Source: Polyodon spathula (Eukaryota > Chordata > Actinopteri > Acipenseriformes > Polyodontidae). Taken from it: DNA of 64,000 nucleotides. Location of the stretch: positions 12,265,049-12,329,048 of the forward strand of contig NC_054553.1 of NCBI RefSeq assembly GCF_017654505.1, written 5' to 3'. The notes under the pieces are model-generated. The model saw only the letters and a program-made list of their open reading frames with translations, was not told the origin of the DNA and ran no database searches. Numbering within the stretch: the stretch's first letter is position 1; each line of letters opens with the position of its first letter. Shown piece by piece: positions 1 to 10,135 of this stretch. The position numbers were made by a program, and so were the translations under genes.

Positions 1-40
1 ATGGACTCCATTTAACTAACTGTGTGAATTCTGAAGGCAA

Positions 41-655
41 TTGGTTGCACCTATAGGCAGGATTGGGGGGGGTGGGGTGGCGCAGCTTCCAAGGCAAAGA
101 CTACTCCACGCCAAGCCCAGTGCTGCTAGCGAAACCGAGCTTGTCCAAGAGTTCTACAGAGAAATGCATTTTAAAGAACTGGATAAAACGGTACATGAAA
201 TTAAGGAACGTTTTAAGGAGAATGACATGGAAGCTCTAACTGCGCTAAATAGCATCCTGACAATACCTGCAGAAAACATCCAAGAGTCTAATTTGGATTT
301 GATTTGTGAACGCTACAAAATATCCAAGGAGGAACTGACAGCAGAGCTAGCAGTGTTCAGTGCAATGTTTAAAAAGGAGAGTGGTTTGGACAACTTCAAT
401 CAGCGAATGGCATTTTTTAAGGAACGGAACCTTGGACAGATTGAGTAACATGGACAGCCTCTTTCGAGAAGTGCATTGTGTGAGAGGAATTTCTCCTGTC
501 TCTGTCATCTCAGAAATTACATGAGGAATTCTATGGGACAAGAAAGACTGTCTCAGTGCTCAACATACAGCGGGGCGTTGCTATTGATTTGGATAGAGTG
601 ATCAATAGGTTTAATGTGATGAGAAGTTCCAGAGGGCGGCGTTTTCCCCTTCATT
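41..655 (+). mobile_element. hAT/ZMYM-like transposase, C-terminal remnant
   Basis: An open stretch from about 41 to 448 encodes a helical segment (EFYREMHFKELDKTV, then KERFKENDMEAL) of the kind found before the dimerisation domain of hAT transposases and their ZMYM-type relatives. A second stretch at about 550-650 reads VSVLNIQRGVAIDLDRVINRF followed by a basic end, which fits the usual hAT C-terminus (LxxLxIxxxxxxDxxxVIDRFAxxKxRR). The middle, about 449-545, is frame-broken. The 408-base open frame has no ATG in front of it and a stop lies just upstream. I read it as a decayed C-terminal fragment, not a gene. It lies beyond the last visible exon of the FSIP2-like gene. Family assignment is by motif memory only. 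Confidence 0.5.
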
Positions 656-939
656 AAGGTAAGAGAGATAATAAGTTAATTAAATCTACCTAATGCGTTT
701 TGACGATAGGAATACATTTTTTGGTTTAGTGATTGCCAACATGGTTGCATTTCAAAATGTACTCTCTGAACACATTAAGTTCAGGGCAGATGATTGTAAT
801 GAAGTGATTGTGAATATGCGTTGATGTTATTTGGCCAAGGAAAAAAAACGATGATAACAAAGTAAATATATATTTAAAATGCACTAGACACTGCATTAGA
901 TTTCAAATTCATTAAAACTCATTATTGCCCCCCAAATTT

Positions 940-1215
940 GGGTATCAAATCCCATCCACGGTTGCACCTGAGCTTATTTAGGAGTGTCACAGCAAAGGGG
1001 GTGAACGCTTATCTAATGAAGACTTTTCAGGTTTTTATTTTTAATTAATTTGTTTTTTCACCCCCACCCCCATTTTTTCACACACTGAAAGTGTTGAGTA
1101 GGTTGTGTAAATCAAAGGGGAAAAAATCCCATTTAAATGCATCAAGAGTTCAGGTTGTAACACAGCAAACTGTGAAAAGGTCCAAGGGGGGTGAATACTT
1201 CCTATAGGCACTCTA
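940..1215 (+). mobile_element. Tc1-like transposon, 3' terminal fragment
   Basis: The segment contains GTGTCACAGCAAAGGGGG, then a T-rich stretch, then AAAATCCCATTTAAATGCAT, and ends with a GGGGGGTGAATACTT-type terminal repeat and TAGGCACT. This is the usual 3' UTR plus inverted terminal repeat of a common fish Tc1/mariner group. No transposase coding remains. A related 3' end with the same ATTTAAATGCATG block is present near 33270-33300 in this window. Confidence 0.6.
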
Positions 1216-1684
1216 TAAATGGCCTTCCTATTTTTCTTTGTCTTCTGTAGACTGTTCTGCTTTTATTTTGTTTTTTATTTTAGCTATGCTGCACTTGTAC
1301 CCTGATGGCAATGACTATTTTCAAGACAACAATGCCCCCTAAGTGGACTCTATACCATGTCATCTCAAGGGTGTGATCAGGGCAAATGGTGACAGACCCG
1401 ATTAATAAAGTGGTCAGGCAGTGAACATTCAGAGTGTAAACTGTAAAATGTATTTTTGTAAAAAATTTTGTATTTTTGCATCCGGTTTCTATATACAGTT
1501 TTCATTAGACCAACCAGTTACAAGCCAGAACTAATAAATTAAAGAAACAGATCATTAGCCAAACTTGTGTTTCAACACAATTTGATTGTAGATAAAGTGA
1601 GACTGCACCTCTATTTTATCCACATCTCTAGATATACACCCCTATAAGGGATAATAAAAGGGATAATATTTGGAGAAAATATAC

Positions 1685-1824
1685 CTGTTTCTCCCAATCC
1701 TCTCCATGTCTCTGAGATGTTTGCAGCCTTCCTCCAAAAGCCACTCTCTTAGCTCAGAGGTTCTGATCCCCTCAGGAAGTTGGTCTTGTTCCTGAAGCTC
1801 CAAAAGCTGTTTCACCAGGTTTCG
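1685..1824 (-). CDS. fsip2: FSIP2-like, exon 5
   Basis: A 140-base exon (acceptor TCTGTGCAG, donor GTATAT) starting in phase 0 and ending in phase 2. It encodes 46 full codons with VKQLLELQEQDQLPEG and LREWLLEEGC, a helical and probably coiled-coil stretch. The next exon is not visible in the remaining 1.7 kb and should lie outside the window. Confidence 0.65.
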
Positions 1825-4800
1825 CTGCACAGAAATATTTTATAATAATAATAATAATAATAATAAATAATAATAATAATAATTCCACATTTTAATGAGA
1901 ATTTGAATTAGTACAGTAATACAATGGCCCAGTAAGAGTTAGAATCTATATAGAGAATAATAGATGGGCTGCAGTGAATTACAGTGTTGTAATTGCGTCG
2001 AAGGATTCAATTGCAATTACAATCTAAAGTAATTCACTTCATCCCATTTCCTATTTTTTAAACACAGTAAAATATCACAAAAGATTTGTACTGTGACCCA
2101 CTTAAGCATACAATGCGATCCAAACAGGCTTTGCATATATTTTCCTGGAGGTGGTAATTCATTCTCTTTTCCAGTGTGCTGTTGAAATTAAATATTGGTA
2201 ATGGTCTACACTCCTCTCACAGTTGTTTTTTTTTTTTTTTTTTTTAAAGTTGGCTAAACGAACATTGAGCTCCCTAATGCCAATGTCATTCAAGTTTCTA
2301 TCTCTCCTCCCTGTTGTAGGGTTGGTTTCACAAGACTTATATCAAAGGGAGTTTTCTTTTGTTGTGTTTTTGCTTTCTTGGTCTCTGTGGCAGGGCTGAG
2401 GCTTGTGTAAATAGTGTTTTTATTTTGTTTGTGAATAAAATGTATTTAATATGAGTTTTTTCAAATCAAGTTTGTGCTCAATATGGCAGAGCTGGGAGGT
2501 TAGAATTCCCTCCCTGCCTAATTCAAGTCCATGTGTAGCATGGGGCCTGGTGTTGACAGACTAATTGATTATCAGTTAACCCTGGCCACATGCTTTTAAA
2601 AAGAAATTGAAAAGCCAGTCCTTGTTCTGTGCTTTGTCTACCAGCCAAAAGCCTAATGACTGTGTAACTCCAGGGTGAGTGAACCAAATACGCGACCACC
2701 GTGTGTTTAACAGGGGTCATGAGTGCAACCAAGGACCACTGTGTGTTTAACTGGGATCCTTGGCATTTAGCAAAAGGGATTTAATTTAGGGGCTTTTAAT
2801 CCTACAGAGGTTTATTTAAATGTGTGTCAGGGAGAAGGTTCCTGGAGCAGGACCCTCCTTTTTAGCTGAGGTAGCGAACGGCTGCATGTTTTATTTAGCT
2901 GTGTTTCGAACAGTGTTGTTTTGCATTTTTGCGTTTTATTTTCATGTACACTTGTGTGTATGTCCTTCCGCACTAGCAGTACCATTGCTGGTACCCTAGT
3001 GGTGGCAACCAACCACTGCAACTTGAAATCTTGTCAATAAAACCTGGACGGCTGAGCAGTATTTCAACTTTAACTTCTGTGTCTCTTGTCAGTCTGTGGA
3101 TACCCACACAAGTAACACAATACTTCTGTTACAGTCGCCAATGACTAATTACTTGGCTTCTACAGGCCAACATTTTCAATGCTTGGAATTATTTTTTATA
3201 AAAACGACAGCCAGCAGTTTTAAATACTTACAGAGAATTTCAAGAAAAGTAGTTTGGAAAGTCATTAATCGATTAATTATGACTTTCTGACGTAACATCA
3301 ATTAAATATAATTTTTTCTCGTATGGACTGGGATGTAGTACTTATCCATATAAATATTTTCAAATAAATGGAGCCAATCAGAAAATGAATATTTATATAG
3401 AAGGCTGTGTGGTCCAGTGTTTAAAGAAAAGGGGCTTATAACCAGGAGGTCCCTGGTTCAAATCCCTGCTAACTCACTGACTCATTGTGTGAGCCTCAGC
3501 AAGTCACTTAACCTCCTTGTGCTCTGTCTTTTGAGTGAGATGTTGTTGTAAGCAACTCTGCAGCTGATGTATAGCTCACACACCCGGGTCTCTGTAAGTT
3601 TCCTTGGATAAAGGTGTCTGCTAAATAATAATAATAATAACACAGTATATGACTAGTTATATAACATGCAAGATTGTTTAGGACAGATAGACATGTGTGT
3701 ATTATTATGTTATGCTGTACACTTAGCTGGAACTTACTTGCTCCCTCATATAGTTCTTTTCAAAGTCCAGTTTGATGGTGGTGAGGTATTGTCTGTATTC
3801 ATTAAAATCTTTTAAAGTGCAGATAATCTGTAAACAACATATCAATATCAAATTACAATTACAAAGAAGATAAACAGTGTATTAATTAATTTAGTCCAAG
3901 GGACAAAGTGCTAAAGTAAAAACACTTGACTTGAACATGTATGGGTCCTTAAGCTGAGCAAACAAAGACCAGAAATCCTAAAATAACAGATAATCATAAG
4001 GGACCAATGATACACTCAAGAATACATGTTAAGGAATGTCCATATCAAGTTTTATCACAGCTGGATAAGCTGTTTGAAAAATAAGGCTAGTGTTCAATTG
4101 AGCAACTTAGTGAAAATTGTTTTAAAACGTTTCTCTTGTAGTTGCTAGAAGTTACATGAAAGGTGCCTCCATATTTCTTGGTCTAAGGGCTTATGTAACA
4201 CATACAAATAGACCTACAGGTGCCTCCACTATATTCCTGTTTTTGAGGATATTCATGCACAGCAAAGAATGAAGAACAACTAAAAAATCAATACAATTTA
4301 TCATTTTAAAATTATAATTTAATGTGTTGTAAATTATGGGGCTGAACTTTTTCTTATATTGCATATTTTAAAACTCCAGGAAGCCTGCTGCACAATGCTT
4401 CGGTATGTTTCATACCTTTGTCAGCGGAGCATATACTTGAAAACAATCAGTGGAGGCATTTATAGGATCTTGATGGCAGCAACTATTTGAATCTATGTTT
4501 ATTTTTAATAATACAATTAAAATATTAATGAATAATGCAAAGTAAACCACAGCATGGTAGTTAACCTTGCTATATCAAGTTATTGCTCCTTGTATTATGG
4601 TATGCATCTATAATGAAAAGTAATCTTCCTCAAATGGTATTGATGTTTTTTTGTTTTTTTTTTTTTTTTTTTTTTTATTTTTAATGCATGCTAGTCTTCT
4701 CACATATTTACAGTTTAAAAGGTGTCACCAAGGCATGGTCTTACTTTTTTTTGTTCCGTAATGAAACCTCCCTTCCTCAGTCTCTTTAGTACGTCTTTAC

Positions 4801-5592
4801 GATTATAATATCCACTTAAATGTGGATCATGTAGGCTTTTGTACTTCGATTCCAGCAACGGACATTTGGAATCAGTGAGGGTAAAATCACTGGATGGCTG
4901 AAACAGCTGAAACAAGATTTTAAAAAAATATATAAATTGATATTGGGCAGGAAAAGAAAAAAAAACTATTTAATGTTGTAACAATAATGAGACACATACT
5001 GTTTTTTTAATTAAAAAAAATTTGATAGTCATCTTGTCTGCCATCCAAGAATGACAAAGTAGAACATATTAATAACCTATTCTATATGCATGTCTAGAAG
5101 ATTTTAAAGTAAAATCAAAATATAGAGAATATGTTATTTCAGCAATAATACAAAATAAGCTTGCTCAATATTTAAATGAATACAAATATCAATAATAACC
5201 TATGAATAGCTGAGAAGCTACGAGGGTATACACAGTGAACTAGGAACAGCTGCATAACATACTTTTATGTCTTTAACACAACATGCTTTTAAAATGCTGA
5301 CATTTTAAATGGTTCTTATTCTTGCTAAGCAGTTGATTTGTTTTATGTTTTATTGTGTTAAATGCTGTTTGTTTCTTGATTATTATCTAGGACCCCCTTG
5401 TAAATGAGACCATGTTGCCAATAGGATTGCCATAAAGGAACAGTACTGCAAAAACATCATGGTACGTTTTCTTATAGCAGACGAAAACTGCACAGAATTA
5501 GCCATGGAACGTTTAATTGACAAAATACGAAGAAGTAAGCATAAAATTCACAAAATTCATTAAATTCACTATGGGTGAGAGTGCTACTGTTG

Positions 5593-5685
<93 letters not shown>

Positions 5686-8256
5686 AAGTACCAGTCAAAA
5701 GTTTGAGTAAACTTGCTGAAAAATTGTTTGTTTTCATAATTGATAATGCTTTACGTTGTATATGTTTCTGTAAATACTTGAAAATCAAACACGTTACAAT
5801 ATACAAAAGAAAACATAAGGAGTATCAAAACAATGTTCAAGAAAATTTAAAATTGTCTCTAAATCTTGGATTCCTCAAAATAGCCACCCTTTGCCTTAAT
5901 AACATCCTCACAAACAAGGGGCATTCGGTTAACAAGTTTCAGAAGGAAATCACCCGACATGTCTTCCCAGCTCTTCTGCAGCAATTCCCAGAAATGTAGG
6001 GCACTTGTGGGTAGCTTTGCTTTGACTCTTCTGTCCAGTTCGTCCCATACAATTTATATGGGATTGAGGTCGGGAGACTGGGCAGGCCAGGTCATTAGAC
6101 TGAGTTGTCCTTCACTTTCCTTCTTCGCCAGATAGTTCTTTCACAACTTTGAGGTGTTTCGGGTGATTATCTTGCTGAAGAATGAAGGATTGCTCAACTA
6201 GCTGTAATCCTGATGGAATGGCATGCTTCTGAAGTATGCTATGATAGCCATGCTAGTTGAGATTGCCATGGACTTGGTAAAGATCACTAACTCTGTCACT
6301 AGCAAAGCAACCCCAGACCATGACACTGCCTCCTCCATGCTTGACAGTGGAAACCACACATGCAGAACCCATGCACAAAAGGTTAATTAGGTAACATGCT
6401 AGTTAACTCAGAGAACATCTAACAAAGACACTTTTATACTTAGGCCACTGTTCTAACAATGTGTATACACATTTCTGACTTTTAACTGACTTGGGCTTCA
6501 GATTGAAATCCCCTTGCTTTGGATGACCATTTCATTGACAAGATTTACATTTTCATTTAAAAATTAAACACTTATGATTATCAGCTTATATAAGTACACG
6601 TATCATATAATGAAATATTAAGTGTTTATAGACAAGTTTATACAGTTAAAAGCATAGATAATCATGAAAAACCTGGTTTCAAGCAGGTGTACTCTATATT
6701 TGGGGGGGGGGGGGTTTGGTTTTCTTGTTTTGTTTTTTTACTCATTTTAGATCAGGCAAATCGCACTGTTCCAAATTAGGGTTAAACATGTTTCCTTAAA
6801 TTGTACTTCTTATATAAACAGAATACTCCACTATAACACTCCATGGTTGCAGCAAGGTTTTTCATTCAATATTTTAGTTGTTTGATAAGCAAGGCAATAA
6901 AAAGCTAATTAATGCAGATGCTGTAAAAAAAAAAAAAAAGCCCTTTGCAAAAGAAAGAACATTTATGATATCCTTTTCAGTTTCAGTTATGTTCAGATAT
7001 GGTTAGGTAAAGCTGACAGCCCTTTAAATTGTACTATTGATGATCGTGAACATTTATATTACAGCATATATATTACATTCTGGGATCAACATGAATTTTG
7101 GAATTTCTCTGTTGTGTGCTTCTCTCTACAATATTATGGCTGAGTGACTTGTCTGAATTGTCCAATGAGGTAAGGAAGTACAGACAAAAGACGAACTATG
7201 GACAGTAGATTGAAGAAATCTTGTTACATCTGCTTTTACCATACATATAAAATGAATGTAAAACTTTACTTTTTCGCAGAGGTTTGTTGTATAGAACATG
7301 GCACTGGAGCAGGGGTTTGCAGGAAGCTTCGTCCCCAGAGGCATATCAAGGAGCTGATGAGCCCCTGCTGTTGAATCTAGACCATTTTGGATATCCTATA
7401 AGAAAGAATAAATAGAAGATGTGGCAACCATTGTTCTCACTTTGTAAAAGTTTGTGACCTGGCCTAAATAAGGGCTGTGCTCAATTATGAAAAACATGTA
7501 TGTAGCTTAACGCAGCCCAAATTGGTAGCATTTCCATAATAGTAATATTATCAGTTGTATTGTGGGGGTGGGGAGTAAGAGGTGGTTGGCAACGAGACAA
7601 ACGTTTTTTCTGTTGTAAAAGAAGCCATTAACTGAAAATATTTAATTTCAATCTATAACAATTAGTCTGGGTTGGCAATTTTTCATAGGCTGATCTAAGT
7701 ATTTCATTTGGGGAGACCATTTTCTGCCGCATTAACCTAAAACGTTATTAAAAGAAATATATTAGTTGCAAAATTTGAATCAGTTAAAAAACGAATCAGT
7801 TAAAATATCGTCTAAAATTATTAAACAACATTAGGCTTGTATCAAAACAATCTGATACAATTAATTATTTAACACGATTTATGCATTTGATTAATAACTC
7901 GATTTAGTAAACACTCAAACACATAAAATTACTCAATACTTTAACTGTTAATAGCTTCAAATTAGTCCAAAAAACGTATTCGTCAATAGACATTAATTAA
8001 ATGTTTTAATTAATGTTAACAAGCATAAAAGTTAGGGTGAAAAAATATATAAAATAATGTATTAAAAAGTCTGTATCAGTGGAAAAATGCATTCAAATCA
8101 AGTTACAACACACGCGAAAACAACATTTCTATGAACACGTCATACAACCGATCCACTAATTAATAATAATATTAATAACAACAATGTATTATTTGTAAAT
8201 AATGTCAAATAATAATTATAACAATAAAAAATATTTCTTACATATGTGATTTCCAT
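1685..8256 (-). CDS. fsip2: FSIP2-like gene, N-terminal exons (partial)
   Basis: Five minus-strand coding exons (8256-8242, 7395-7270, 4906-4745, 3827-3738, 1824-1685) join without any frame conflict (phases 0,0,0,0,2) to give about 177 residues. Order of motifs: QLLDMPLGTKLP, FYTTNLCEK, KYKSLHDPHL with YYNRKDVLKRLRKGGFIT, then CTLKDFNEYRQYLTTIKLDF, then QLLELQEQDQLPEG and LREWLLEEG. This succession matches my memory of the conserved N-terminal region of fibrous sheath-interacting protein 2, a very large protein of the sperm flagellum fibrous sheath. All internal boundaries have AG acceptors and GT donors and no lesions are seen, so the gene looks functional. The remaining exons must lie left of the window. 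Introns contain a SINE, an LTR-like fragment and a Tc1 fragment. The short first exon is the least certain part. Confidence 0.65.
1843..1884. repeat. (TAA)n microsatellite
   Basis: About 14 copies of an AAT/TAA unit with one interruption, just upstream (minus-strand sense) of FSIP2-like exon 5. It is in an intron. Confidence 0.9.
2386..3112 (+). mobile_element. Probable degenerate solo LTR-like repeat
   Basis: The left part (TGTGGCAGGGCTGAGG, then a second TGGCAGAGCTGGGAGG with TTCCCTCCCTGCC) resembles the start of the well-defined solo LTR at 39597. Near the right side an AATAAA signal (3037) is followed by about 70 bases ending in ACCCACACA, as in an LTR R-U5 end. A related 100-base piece (TTTAGGGG[A/C]TTTTAATC ... 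GTCAGGGAGA) recurs near 59745-59810. No flanking duplication was found, so the borders are guesses. Confidence 0.35.
3400..3642 (+). mobile_element. tRNA-derived SINE with (AAT)n tail
   Basis: A tRNA-like head with a Pol III A-box-like stretch near 3405 and a good B box GGTTCAAATCC at 3455-3465. A unique body follows, then a 3' tail GGATAAAGGTGTCTGCTAAA typical of fish SINEs that borrow an L2-type LINE tail, then (AAT)n. It sits in the intron between FSIP2-like exons 4 and 5. Confidence 0.75.
3738..3827 (-). CDS. fsip2: FSIP2-like, exon 4
   Basis: A 90-base, phase 0-0 exon (acceptor TTTACAG, donor GTAAGT). It encodes 30 residues, IICTLKDFNEYRQYLTTIKL then DFEKNYMREQ, and directly continues the basic segment that ends exon 3. 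Confidence 0.7.
4745..4906 (-). CDS. fsip2: FSIP2-like, exon 3
   Basis: A 162-base, phase 0-0 exon between acceptor TTGTTTCAG and donor GTAAGA. It encodes 54 residues beginning LFQPSSDFTLTD, with KYKSLHDPHL and YYNRKDVLKRLRKGGFIT, the most recognisable block of the family. The exon ends in a run of eight A bases, so the last two lysines are sensitive to indel error. Confidence 0.7.
5595..5685. repeat. (AT)n(AC)n compound microsatellite
   Basis: About 34 AT units run directly into about 11 AC units. The AC end abuts the terminal repeat of the Tc1 remnant that follows, consistent with insertion at a TA target. Long open frames over it are repeat artefacts. Confidence 0.95.
5686..6375 (-). mobile_element. 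Tc1-like transposon, truncated transposase
   Basis: The left end carries the terminal motif GTACCAGTCAAAAGTTTGAG, typical of a fish Tc1 group. Minus-strand frames decode, with many stops and shifts, the C-terminal half of a Tc1 transposase. Moving leftward from about 6355 there is GGGSVMVWGCFA, then LVEQSFILQQDNHPKH (catalytic second D region), then the Trp-Pro/Ser-Pro-like end and AKGGYF near the terminus. The N-terminal DNA-binding half and the right terminal repeat are missing. It lies in the intron between FSIP2-like exons 2 and 3 and is dead. Confidence 0.8.
7270..7395 (-). CDS. fsip2: FSIP2-like, exon 2
   Basis: A 126-base, phase 0-0 exon with acceptor CTTATAG and donor GTAAAG. It encodes 42 residues including LDMPLGTKLP and FYTTNLCEK, the opening motif of the FSIP2 conserved N-terminal region. 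Confidence 0.65.
8242..8256 (-). CDS. fsip2: FSIP2-like, candidate first coding exon
   Basis: ATG at 8256 opens a 5-codon exon (MEITY) followed at once by the donor GTAAGA. It ends in phase 0, which fits the next exon at 7395. The start is chosen because it is the first ATG upstream of that exon that precedes a good donor and follows a GC-richer, promoter-like stretch. An upstream non-coding exon remains possible. Confidence 0.4.
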
Positions 8257-8320
8257 TTTCTTGTTTTAAAGGTAAACTCGGCAGACTAACTGAAATGTTT
8301 CTCGCGCTAAGTAGTACGTG

Positions 8321-8335
8321 GTTACCCATTGTGAC
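8321..8335 (-). promoter_or_regulatory. Candidate RFX X-box upstream of FSIP2-like start
   Basis: On the minus strand the sequence reads GTCACA-ATG-GGTAAC, which matches the X-box consensus GTNRCC-N(0-3)-RGYAAC at 11 of 12 constrained positions. It lies about 65 bases upstream of the proposed ATG at 8256. RFX factors drive cilium and sperm-flagellum genes, so the position fits the proposed gene. Function is inferred. Confidence 0.4.
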
Positions 8336-9559
8336 CAGAGCTGGCGTCACAGGGGGGGTGCAATGACGCAACTGCGCGTGGCACTGGCGTTTGTGGAGGC
8401 CCAGCTTCTAGTCCATTTAGTTTTGTTTCCCATGCTTTTTGTTTCTCTGTTTTTCGTGCCAACTTTAATGTCTAAACTTAAAATAATACACGCGGACTGT
8501 ACTTAACATACTGAATGATTGTTTGTGGTGTATTGTTTACATTCACCGCACGAGGACGTCTCAGTACCACGAACCCCAAGACATCCTCCTAAAGCGAACA
8601 AAAACTGTATACCACGACGGATCATTCAATATTCTGTTTATACCCTAAGCATAACATTTGTAATGTTGTATATGAAACCAATTAATGATGGTAATATTTT
8701 ACCTGATGATTATTTTTGCTTTCATTTTTAACAGACTTATTTTGTACTGTATTTAGATCTGTGTGTTTAAAAACGCAACACATTTAAAAATAACATACTT
8801 TCTTGCCTACCGCCTACATGTATTTCATAGTTGCACAAGGGACTTCATAAACTGAACAGTATCAGAAAGTACCCCTGCTAGCAATGTAACCTCATTCCTT
8901 TGTAATCATTCCACCCTATTCTTCAGTTTACTTAGTACTAAACTGAAAAGCTCTTAATTAGTATGTAAGTTACTAAATAAGATGCAATGATGGTTAGTAT
9001 GTATGGTATTGAATTATACGCAACATCATTGTGTTATTCAGTACAAATATACCAAATAAATCAGGGTAATAAAATCCTTCAATGCATCAGCCCTATTTTC
9101 TGGTAAGCTAAAAAAAGATGGCTAAATTTAATAAAGACCTTTAATGTCCAAAATATTTGTGACTGTACCTTAACAAGTGCAAGTACACTAAAAGGTACAG
9201 AACCTATTCATGTCCGTATACGTGACATAAGCAAACGGGAAATGACCATGGAACCTGTGGCCCAGTTGCACACCATATGACGTAATGGACTGTGTTCCAA
9301 TTCCCAGTGTGCCCTCTCCCCAGCACTTGCTCTCTCTGCTTCTACTGTAAAGGAGGGAGTTTTTTTATTCATTATGTTCTCGTTCAATATTACAGAACTA
9401 TAGACAAAGCATGTCAAGTAAAGTATTCAGTCCCTAAGTCTTTGGTATTGAATGGCATGTTTTCATTTTGTTATTATTGTTAACCCTTTGCTTGTTTGTT
9501 TGTTTGTTTTATGTAGTCCTCACCAATGTATTTTTTACCTCATTTTTTCCCAGTTTAGA

Positions 9560-10135
9560 ATTGGCAATTGTATGTATTGATCTCGGTCCACCGCTGCAAC
9601 CCCTGCGCCAACTTTGCGAAGCTGTGGAAAAACATGCATCCTCTGAAACGTGCCCTGCCAGGTCATCTTTTTTCGCACAGCAGGTCCACAGCGAAGCCAT
9701 CAGACCCATAGTGCTGGAGGGCAACACAGATCTGAATGGGTGGTGAACTGAGGATTACCCTGCCAACCTGAACCCTCCCTACCCGGGCGGCGCACTACCT
9801 ATTGTGCACTGCCCCCTGGGAACTCCCGGTAACTGTTGGCAAATGACATAGCCTGGATATGAACTAACGATCTCCAGGGGGATCGAGATTCCTTTAAAAA
9901 CAAAACAAATTTTGTAAGCATAATTATTTGTAATGTGGATACAAGTAATCCATCAATGACATTTTCTGAAAAAAACAGAGCAAAACGATCCAGATAAAAC
10001 AAATCTTGAACACAAAATATCAGAAAATAAAATCTGGATCACTGTTATCTAGATTAAAAGTTTTGAAGAGCCTGCCCCAGGCTATAGGGGGACCCTGCAC
10101 TCCACGTGGAGCACCTTTACTGGATGTGCCACCCT
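9560..10135 (-). mobile_element. tRNA-derived SINE, interrupted
   Basis: Plus-strand landmarks include CATCCTCTGAAACGTGCCCT, a TTTTTTCGCACAGCAGGTCC block, CCTACCCGGGCGGCGCACT and GAACTAACGATCTCCAGG. After a gap of about 180 AT-rich bases the tRNA-like head resumes (CTGCACTCCACGTGGAGCAC, TTTACTGGATGTGCCAC). Read on the minus strand the head gives an A-box-like and a degenerate B-box-like segment. I recall this long repeat as abundant in sturgeon-type genomes, but cannot verify that. The 9890-10065 insert is unidentified. Confidence 0.55.

Noticed and set aside
3451..3470. B-box GGTTCAAATCC suggestive of a tRNA gene
   Set aside because: No cloverleaf can be completed and a LINE-type tail follows; it is a SINE.
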